A program made the position numbers and the translations under genes. A DNA stretch of 42,185 nucleotides from Deltaproteobacteria bacterium (GTDB lineage: Bacteria > Desulfobacterota > Desulfuromonadia > Geobacterales > Pseudopelobacteraceae). The stretch is from contig JAJXYO010000044.1 in assembly GCA_021780495.1 (NCBI GenBank), positions 57,718 to 99,902 of the forward strand. Reading direction: 5' to 3'. The notes under the pieces were generated by a model. The model was given only the letters and a program-made list of their open reading frames with translations, was not told the DNA's origin and searched no databases. Each line of letters opens with the position of its first letter. Position 1 is the stretch's first letter. This document shows positions 1 through 5,906 of this stretch, piece by piece.

Positions 1-50
1 CCGGCCGGGCTAAAAACCGCCGGATCGTGGCAAACTTTACCTGCGAGTAG
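1..50 (+). CDS. 3' end of an OmpA-family gene (partial, runs off the left edge)
   Basis: Only the last codons and the stop (TAG at 48-50) are in the window. They encode the end of an OmpA C-terminal domain, including the AKNRRI motif. The stretch 1-127 is identical to 3749-3875, the end of the complete OmpA gene downstream, so the window starts inside a paralogue of that gene. The identity runs through the stop codon and the hairpin behind it. The rest of the protein is outside the window. Confidence 0.85.
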   Translation, partial: GRAKNRRIVANFTCE

Positions 51-89
51 TATGACCCGGCAGCAAGCTGCAGGCATTTGAGCAACAAC

Positions 90-127
90 GCCCTTCCGCA
101 AGATTCCGGAAGGGCGTTGTTGCGTTG
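90..127 (+). terminator. Hairpin terminator behind the partial OmpA gene
   Basis: A 16-bp perfect inverted repeat (CAACAACGCCCTTCCG and its complement) with an 8-base loop sits about 40 bases after the stop. There is no strong T-run, only a TTGTTGCGTTG tail, so it may be a weak terminator or an mRNA-stabilising hairpin. An identical hairpin follows the second OmpA gene. Confidence 0.6.
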
Positions 128-520
128 CAGGCATCGACCTGTTCATTGATAGGTGCCCCTTTGCCGGTCTTTCTCACAAGCCCACCCTATAGTGTCCCTC
201 AGTATATTGAGGTTCTATCAAATGCTGAGGCCGCATGATGCGTGCTGTTCGCTTCATCATCTTCGCCCGTTGCCCTAATCCACTGTTATTGCATGGCTAA
301 ATCACTTTATTTGCAACTGCCGGTTATTGGCAGGCCACTTGCTCTTACTGATTGAGATCCTGGTCATCGTATCCCTCGCTGGCGTTCGTATGATTACAGG
401 GAAGGGGGAGCCAGCTGAACGATGGCAATAATCGAAATTTTAATGAGGTGCAAGAAGAGGGCACGCAGTCGAGGGCACACAGGAAACAATCGCATGTTAC
501 CAATTACACAAGGAGGCAGT
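128..520. other. Intergenic region with a possible pilin-like fossil
   Basis: No convincing intact gene is visible. One frame from 333 to the stop at 429-431 reads GHLLLLIEILVIVSLAG, which resembles the hydrophobic start of a type IV prepilin, but the Glu is two residues too far from the Gly and no start or C-terminal part was found. A ribosome binding site at 511-516 serves the lipoprotein gene that follows. Confidence 0.4.
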
Positions 521-2095
521 ATGAAGAGATTTGAGGCGCATAAAATGTACATTTTTCTTATGGTCATTATGGGGGTTTTTGTCAGCTTGTTGTCAGCATG
601 TGGCGGAGGTGGCGGAGGATCATGGACTCAACCCGGCGCAGCAACCCCCGCCGTCGCAGCCCCAGCTGTGACAGTCGTATCACCGCTTAATGGAGCTGTG
701 GGTGTCTTTATCGACGCGCCGATTCGCGCTACGTTTAGTGAAACGATGGATCCCGCAACGATCAGCGCAGCAACCTTTACTGTACAGGCAAGCGGTCCCC
801 CGTTGGGGACAGCAGTTGGAGGTGCATTCTCCTTTAACCCGGCAATCAATACGGTGACCTTTAAGCCTGCAGCCAATCTTGCCGCAGACACTGTGTATAC
901 CGCCACGATTACTACCGGTGCCAAGAACCCGGCTGGCAAAGCACTGGCACAGAACCATGTGTGGACCTTTACAACCGGTCTGACCGTAAACAATAGCCCA
1001 CCTACGGTGACAAACATTTTCCCCGCTGATGCGTCTACTGGCGTCTTGATCACCACGAAATCGATCTACGCAGAATTCAGCAAGGATATGGACCAAGCAA
1101 CGATCAACCTGACAACCTTTACGGTGCAGGCGCTCCCTGATACAGCCTTAATAGGCGGGACAATTGCCTATGATGCAATAGCCAACAGGGCGACGTTCTC
1201 CCCAACAGCCAGTCTTACACCCGATACACAGTATACGGTGACGGTGACTGCCGGGGCTAAAGACCTGTCAGGTGCTGCACTGGCAGTGCCGGCAGCGGCC
1301 GGGCTGCCGAAGAACCCATGGACATTCAGAACCGCTGCTGCTGTTGTCCCGCCCGCGAGCGCCCTTGCCATAAATCTTGGCAAAGCCGCTTCTTTCGGGA
1401 TCGCCTCGCGTGCCGGACTGACCTCAACTGGTGTTACCGTGGTTAACGGGGATATAGCGTTGTCACCACTTGCAACGTGTTCGGATGCCACCGGTAACGC
1501 CGGTGCATCCCAGAGCTGTTTATCCAAAATCTATTCAAGCCCGACAGGGATGTCCGTCAACGGTTCAATATTCTACGCTGGCGATCCCTTCGACAATGGC
1601 GTAACGGCAGCAGCTGTTACGACAGACCTGACTGCCGCATGGAACGAAGGTATGGCCAAGGTGAATACCCAGCCTGCAATAGCCGCTGGCGAAATCGGCG
1701 GGAAAACCTTTGTCCCGGGTATCTATGAAAATGCGAACCTTACGCTGGCGGCCGGTGCGACCGCCACTCTGGATGCCCAGAACGATCCGAATGCGGTCTT
1801 TATCTTCAAGACTACGCTCGGTGGTGATTTTGTTGACTCGGGTACGCTCCTGCTTAAGAGCCGGATTGTCCTGCTCAACCAGGCACAGGCCAAAAATGTC
1901 TGGTTCGTGATCGGCCGGGATGCGACCATCGGATCAGGGACAACCTGGAATGGAAACATATTGGCTAATCGAACCGTGACGCTCAAAGACGGCTCAACGG
2001 TTCTTGGCAGGGTGTTAGGTGGTGCTGGCGGTGCCGGCGCAATTACGTTAACCGGAGCCGCCGGACCATCCGTTACTACCATTACCGTGCCATAG
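521..2095 (+). CDS. Lipoprotein with two SbsA/Big_5-type Ig-like domains and a DUF3494 (ice-binding-like) domain
   Basis: The protein has 524 residues from an ATG that follows AGGAGG at 511-516. An in-frame ATG at 422 would add 33 residues ahead of the signal peptide and has no good binding site, so it was not used. Residues 1-27 form a lipoprotein signal ending in LSAC, with the lipidated Cys followed by a Gly run. Residues about 49-155 and 160-270 are two Ig-like domains with the pattern P.NGA.GV, FSE.MD and WTF.T typical of Big_5/SbsA domains. The remainder, about 283-520, matches DUF3494: TVVNGDIALSP, a DLTAAWNE segment, GIYENANLTL, DAQNDPNAVFIF, NVWFVIG and GNILANRTVTLKDG. That family includes ice-binding proteins and adhesins built on a beta-solenoid. 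The likely place is the outer membrane or cell surface, with adhesion as the more probable role. Ice binding cannot be inferred from the family alone. Confidence 0.85.
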   Translation: MKRFEAHKMYIFLMVIMGVFVSLLSACGGGGGGSWTQPGAATPAVAAPAVTVVSPLNGAVGVFIDAPIRATFSETMDPATISAATFTVQASGPPLGTAVGGAFSFNPAINTVTFKPAANLAADTVYTATITTGAKNPAGKALAQNHVWTFTTGLTVNNSPPTVTNIFPADASTGVLITTKSIYAEFSKDMDQATINLTTFTVQALPDTALIGGTIAYDAIANRATFSPTASLTPDTQYTVTVTAGAKDLSGAALAVPAAAGLPKNPWTFRTAAAVVPPASALAINLGKAASFGIASRAGLTSTGVTVVNGDIALSPLATCSDATGNAGASQSCLSKIYSSPTGMSVNGSIFYAGDPFDNGVTAAAVTTDLTAAWNEGMAKVNTQPAIAAGEIGGKTFVPGIYENANLTLAAGATATLDAQNDPNAVFIFKTTLGGDFVDSGTLLLKSRIVLLNQAQAKNVWFVIGRDATIGSGTTWNGNILANRTVTLKDGSTVLGRVLGGAGGAGAITLTGAAGPSVTTITVP

Positions 2096-2253
2096 AAATA
2101 GACGTGGCATTGTGTGTGAATGCTGGCAGGAAAGGGGACAGACTTTATCGTGTGATCCAGGATGTCCTCTTATTCCTTCCGGCTGTGACAAATGAGAAAG
2201 TTCAGCAAATGAAATATAAATGGATTGTTCGACTAATAAAAAGGAGGAAGTAG

Positions 2254-3798
2254 ATGAAAAATAAATATTCAATGGGTTCCGTCGTGAAAAAGATGGCGCC
2301 GGTGTTGTTGGCCTCTGTATTTATGCTGCCCCTGGCTGCCCGCGCCGAGGTAAAGGCCGGCAGCGTCGAGCTGACCCCCTTTGCGGGGTACAATTTCTTC
2401 CAGAAACAACAGAATCTGCAGGACCAGCCCTTGGTTGGCGGTCGGATTGGTTACAACTTCACCGAACATGTGGGCATCGAAGGTACCTGGGACTTTATGC
2501 GCAGCTACGTTGATGACAAATCTCCAAAGCCTTACCGGCAGGGCCAGTTCGCATCTCCCATGAACAGGGTCAGTATTACCCAGTTCAATCTCGGGCTGAT
2601 CTACCACTTTATGCCCGAGGGTGTTTTTAACCCCTATATCGTTGCCGGTTACGGGATCAACCACTATGCTCCCCAGATCAACAACAAGAATATGTCGGTT
2701 GCCGATCTCGGCGTAGGCGCGAAATACTGGGTAGCCGAGCATGTGGCGCTCAGAGGCGATGTCAGGGATAACATGATTTTCGACGAGCACATCCACAATA
2801 TCGAAACCTCCCTGGGAGTCGTCCTGGCGTTCGGCGGGGAGACAAAAACCTCCGCCCCGCTGGACAGCGATAACGATGGTGTGCTCGATCCGTCCGATAA
2901 ATGCCCCAACACCCCGGCCGGCGTAGCCGTTGACACCGATGGCTGCCCGCTCGACTCCGACAAGGACGGCGTACCCAACTATCTCGACAAATGTCCCGAT
3001 ACACCGGCCGGCGTTACCGTTAACAAGGATGGCTGCCCGCTCGATTCCGATCAGGACGGCGTTACCGATCACCTCGATAAATGCCCCAACACCCCGGCCG
3101 GCGTAGCCGTTGACACCGATGGCTGTCCGCTCGACTCCGACAGGGACGGCGTAGCCGATTACCTCGACAAATGCCCCGCTACACCGGCCGGCGTCAGCGT
3201 TGGCAAGGATGGTTGTCCGCTTGATTCCGACGGTGACGGCGTACCCGATTACCTCGATAAATGTCCCGGCACACCCGCCGGCGTAACGGTTGACAGGTAT
3301 GGCTGCCAGCTTGATTCCGACAAGGACGGCGTCCCGGACTATCGCGATAAATGTCCCGGCACCCCCATCGGCGTACGGGTTAACGCGGATGGCTGCCCGG
3401 CCGTAGTGGCCGTGCCCGCCCAAGTGAAAGCCGCCGCTGCCAAGCGATTTTGCAGCAAACCGGCCGTGCTGGCGATCAATTTCGCCTCCGACAAGTCAGA
3501 CATCAAGCCCGAATACCATGACGAGCTGAAGACCGTTGGCGATTTCCTGTCGTATTTCCCCAACGCCAAGGGAGAGATCTCCGGCTACACCGACAGTACC
3601 GCCAGTAACGCACATAATCTGAAACTCTCCCAGCGCCGTGCTGAGAGCGTCGAGAGATACATCAGCAAGACCTTCGGGATCAATCCCGGCCGTATCGGCA
3701 CCAGAGGGTACGGCGAAACCAAACCGGTCGCCAGCAACAAGACCAAGGCCGGCCGGGCTAAAAACCGCCGGATCGTGGCAAACTTTACCTGCGAGTAG
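2254..3798 (+). CDS. OmpA-family outer membrane protein with six TSP3 calcium-binding repeats
   Basis: The 514-residue protein starts at an ATG preceded by AAGGAGGAAG. Residues 1-31 are a Sec signal peptide ending ARA. Residues about 32-200 form an OmpA-like eight-stranded barrel. Residues 204-383 are six 30-residue thrombospondin type 3 repeats, each beginning DSDxDGV and containing a DKCP and a DGCP/DGCQ motif; these Asp-rich loops normally bind calcium. Residues about 400-514 are an OmpA C-terminal domain that binds peptidoglycan, with INFASDKSDIKP, SGYTDST and LSQRRAESV. The protein should link the outer membrane to the cell wall through a stiff calcium-dependent linker. Its 3' end and terminator are identical to those of the partial gene at the left edge, so it belongs to a tandem family. 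Confidence 0.92.
   Translation: MKNKYSMGSVVKKMAPVLLASVFMLPLAARAEVKAGSVELTPFAGYNFFQKQQNLQDQPLVGGRIGYNFTEHVGIEGTWDFMRSYVDDKSPKPYRQGQFASPMNRVSITQFNLGLIYHFMPEGVFNPYIVAGYGINHYAPQINNKNMSVADLGVGAKYWVAEHVALRGDVRDNMIFDEHIHNIETSLGVVLAFGGETKTSAPLDSDNDGVLDPSDKCPNTPAGVAVDTDGCPLDSDKDGVPNYLDKCPDTPAGVTVNKDGCPLDSDQDGVTDHLDKCPNTPAGVAVDTDGCPLDSDRDGVADYLDKCPATPAGVSVGKDGCPLDSDGDGVPDYLDKCPGTPAGVTVDRYGCQLDSDKDGVPDYRDKCPGTPIGVRVNADGCPAVVAVPAQVKAAAAKRFCSKPAVLAINFASDKSDIKPEYHDELKTVGDFLSYFPNAKGEISGYTDSTASNAHNLKLSQRRAESVERYISKTFGINPGRIGTRGYGETKPVASNKTKAGRAKNRRIVANFTCE
2863..3402 (+). repeat. Six tandem 90-bp units encoding TSP3 repeats
   Basis: The units encode the linker of the OmpA protein. Units one and three share long identical stretches (for example around 2902-2945 and 3082-3125), which fits recent unit duplication or gene conversion. 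Repeat number could vary between strains. Confidence 0.85.
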
Positions 3799-3830
3799 TA
3801 TGACCCGGCAGCAAGCTGCAGGCATTTGAG

Positions 3831-3875
3831 CAACAACGCCCTTCCGCAAGATTCCGGAAGGGCGTTGTTGCGTTG
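3831..3875 (+). terminator. Hairpin terminator behind the complete OmpA gene
   Basis: This is the same 16-bp stem and 8-base loop as at 90-127, within the 127-bp perfect duplication. After it, this copy has extra TTG-rich sequence (TTGTTGCGTTG) before the two copies diverge. Confidence 0.6.
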
Positions 3876-4009
3876 TTGTTGCGTTGCAATGGTCAGCACC
3901 CTTCGTTGTTGCCCGCAATATGTGATGGCTTTGCCACATACGACGGTTAAGGATGATGGCTTTATTCGATTTATTGTCGTACACTCTTTTATATTCAATG
4001 TAATCAGTG

Positions 4010-4018
4010 TGTTATGCT
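4010..4018 (+). promoter_or_regulatory. Possible extended -10 promoter for a small RNA
   Basis: TGTTATGCT fits an extended -10 element (TGn followed by TATGCT). The -35 region is not convincing. It lies about 7 bases ahead of the proposed small RNA start. Confidence 0.35.
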
Positions 4019-4024
4019 CATGTG

Positions 4025-4127
4025 TGCGTAAAAAACTCTCGGCATGATAGTTGTAGTTACTTCCTCCAGGTGCTTCCGAGTACCTCCTTCTTGTGATTGC
4101 CGGGCGGTTCGCCGCCTGGCCCTTTTA
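4025..4127 (+). ncRNA. Candidate small RNA with two CCTCC anti-Shine-Dalgarno motifs
   Basis: The stretch between the OmpA gene and the small secreted protein has no convincing ORF. It carries CCTCC at 4063-4067 and 4083-4087, each able to pair with Shine-Dalgarno sequences, on either side of a short AGGT/ACCT hairpin. It ends in a strong hairpin with a TTCG loop and a T-run. An extended -10 element lies just upstream. This layout fits a roughly 100-nt trans-acting regulator. No known Rfam family was recognised, and expression is inferred. Confidence 0.4.
4099..4127 (+). terminator. Rho-independent terminator with TTCG tetraloop
   Basis: GCCGGGCGG pairs with CCGCCTGGC (one G-T wobble) around a TTCG loop, followed by CCTTTTAT. 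It does not follow a recognised gene closely, which is the main reason to suspect a small RNA upstream. Confidence 0.75.
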
Positions 4128-4381
4128 TAGGCACGCATGACAATCTCGGCTGCTGACGCAGACGGTGTATTCTCGAGGCGGCTAGCGTTACAAAGCCGAA
4201 GAGAATGAGGTCGTTTAAGCGAAAAGTATGTTATAAGGAGTAGTTAGGTTGTATTTTTGCCTGCATGGACATTCAGGCGCGGTGCGGTGTACATGGTTGC
4301 GGGCACAGGCAACCCCGCGCTGTGACATCGTCCCAGCGGACAATGTATTGGAAAATACATCAGTTGAGAAAAGGAGACGTA
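4128..4381. other. Leader region of the small secreted protein gene
   Basis: No gene is visible. An imperfect stem at about 4169-4207 (ATTCTC and CGGCT pairing with AGCCG and GAGAAT, joined by an internal loop) may form in the mRNA leader. It was compared by eye with the c-di-GMP-I (GEMM) pattern, which is common in Geobacter, and did not match. The binding site AAAGGAGACG at about 4370-4380 serves the next gene. Confidence 0.35.
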
Positions 4382-4690
4382 ATGCGAAAAAGATCTATAC
4401 TGAGCTTGCTGATATTGACAGCGGCTGTCAGCAGCTTTGGCCTGAATCAAGCCCAGGCCGGGTTTCCCGTGCCGCCCGGCTTTCCTCCCCCGCCCCAGGT
4501 AAATGTCCGCATCAGTGGATTTCTGCCGCCACCGCCGGGGGTCTACATTCAGATGGATGCCGGGCGTCCCTACTATGTCGAAAGAGATCGCCGGGTGTAT
4601 ATAGAAAGAGAACGACCCGCCAAGCACCACAAAAAGTATAAGAAACACCATGAAGACAGGGGTCGCGGGCACGGGCATGGACGTGACTAG
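4382..4690 (+). CDS. Small secreted proline/histidine/lysine-rich protein of unknown function
   Basis: The protein has 102 residues from the ATG behind AAAGGAGACGT. Upstream in-frame ATGs (for example at 4265) lack a binding site and would bury the signal peptide. Residues 1-27 are a Sec signal peptide ending AQA. The mature part begins with PPGFPPPP-type proline segments, then a YYVERDRRVYIERER segment, and ends in a very basic and histidine-rich tail (KHHKKYKKHHEDRGRGHGHGRD in part). The tail could bind metal or polyanions. The protein is probably periplasmic or exported. The next gene also encodes a small secreted low-complexity protein, so the two may share a role. No family was recognised with confidence. 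Confidence 0.8.
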   Translation: MRKRSILSLLILTAAVSSFGLNQAQAGFPVPPGFPPPPQVNVRISGFLPPPPGVYIQMDAGRPYYVERDRRVYIERERPAKHHKKYKKHHEDRGRGHGHGRD

Positions 4691-4793
4691 ATCCTGACAG
4701 AACGAACTGAGTGGTTTTGCTCCGTGATCCACGCGTGGAACAGGGCAGTGCGCGTGTCATGCAGAGTTTTAAATTCCATGGAAGGAGAAAAAA

Positions 4794-5762
4794 ATGAAAA
4801 AAATTCGATACGGTTTGATGGTCGCTGGTCTTCTGTTGTGCCTGGTACATTCCGCCGCAGCAGAGCTGAGTATCGGTATCGGTCTGCCCAACGTGAGCAT
4901 CGGCATCAACCTGCCGATCTTTCCGGATCTCGTCCGGGTGCCGGGCTATCCGGTCTACTACGCTCCCCGGATGGATGCCAACTATTTCTTTTATGACGGC
5001 ATGTACTGGGTCTACCAGGACGATAACTGGTATGCCAGTTCCTGGTACAACGGGCCCTGGGGCATTGTGGGGCCGGAGGTTGTGCCGCTGTATATCCTGC
5101 GGATTCCCGTTCGCTATTATCGTCAGCCGCCGGTGTACTTCCGCGGGTGGCAGTCCAATGCGCCGCCCCGCTGGGGCCAGCACTGGGGTCGTGGCTGGGA
5201 GCAGCAACGTCGAGGTTGGGACCGCTGGAACCGTAGAGCCGCTCCGGCGCCCGCACCGCTACCGGTTTATCAGCGCCGGTATGCCGGTGACCGCTATCCC
5301 CGGCTAGAGCAGCAGCGTGCGCTACGTAACCAGCAATACCATTACCAGCCGCGCGACAAGGTCGTCCGTCAGCATTTCAAACAGCAGGCGGTGCATGCCA
5401 CCCCGGCACCCGCCCAACGGGGCAGACAGCAGGAGCCGGCCAACAGAGGGCAGAGACGGCCTGATATGCAGCGTCCTGAGCCTCGCCAGCAGGGTCCGTA
5501 TTCCCCGCCGCAGCAACGTGGTGGAGAACGGATGCAGCAGCATGTCCCGGCCCAGCCCGTTCCCCAGCAGCGCCGGCCGGCGGTGCAAGAACAGGGGCGG
5601 CAGCAACCGGCCCCGCAGCAGTCGCCACGGCCGCAACCCGGTGCAGCGCGGCCACAACAACAGGCGCCACGCCAGCAGGACAGAGGTGCGGCGCAGAGAG
5701 GCCGCGGCCAAGAGCAAGGCCAGAAGAACGATGAGGACCGTGGCCAGGGGCGCAACAGATAA
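4794..5762 (+). CDS. Secreted Gln/Pro/Arg-rich protein of unknown function
   Basis: The 322-residue protein has a clear AAGGAGAAAAAA binding site. Residues 1-24 are a Sec signal peptide ending SAAA. Residues about 25-140 are rich in Tyr, Trp and Pro (YYAPRMDANYFFYDGMYWV, NWYASSWYNGPWG), a pattern seen in exported YXWG-like proteins. From about residue 150 the chain is low-complexity and very rich in Gln, Arg and Pro, probably disordered and strongly basic. It lies 103 bases after the small secreted protein, on the same strand, and ends just before a strong terminator, so the two genes may form one unit. Function is unknown. Confidence 0.82.
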   Translation: MKKIRYGLMVAGLLLCLVHSAAAELSIGIGLPNVSIGINLPIFPDLVRVPGYPVYYAPRMDANYFFYDGMYWVYQDDNWYASSWYNGPWGIVGPEVVPLYILRIPVRYYRQPPVYFRGWQSNAPPRWGQHWGRGWEQQRRGWDRWNRRAAPAPAPLPVYQRRYAGDRYPRLEQQRALRNQQYHYQPRDKVVRQHFKQQAVHATPAPAQRGRQQEPANRGQRRPDMQRPEPRQQGPYSPPQQRGGERMQQHVPAQPVPQQRRPAVQEQGRQQPAPQQSPRPQPGAARPQQQAPRQQDRGAAQRGRGQEQGQKNDEDRGQGRNR

Positions 5763-5788
5763 CCCCGGACGCAACCATCTAATCTGGA

Positions 5789-5829
5789 ACTCGTCATGTC
5801 TGCTCAGGCAGGTATGACGAGTTTTTTTG
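5789..5829 (+). terminator. Rho-independent terminator
   Basis: AACTCGTCAT pairs with ATGACGAGTT around a 16-base loop that can itself pair weakly, followed by a run of seven T. It separates the secreted-protein genes from the lipid cassette. Confidence 0.88.
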
Positions 5830-5906
5830 GGATGTCAGGCGCTAGCGCGTACGGATTGTTGGCATGACAGATTCCCGTTGGACTAAGAACGACCGAAAGA
5901 GCAGCC

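Noticed and set aside
2269..3423. Long minus-strand ORF opposite the OmpA gene
   Set aside because: It mirrors the repeated TSP3 codons; the plus-strand gene has a signal peptide, domains and a binding site.
3826..4047. Plus-strand ORF behind the OmpA gene
   Set aside because: It begins inside the terminator hairpin and has no binding site or recognisable features.
4140..4240. Possible c-di-GMP-I (GEMM) riboswitch in the leader of the small secreted protein gene
   Set aside because: The conserved GEMM blocks could not be found; only an imperfect stem is present.
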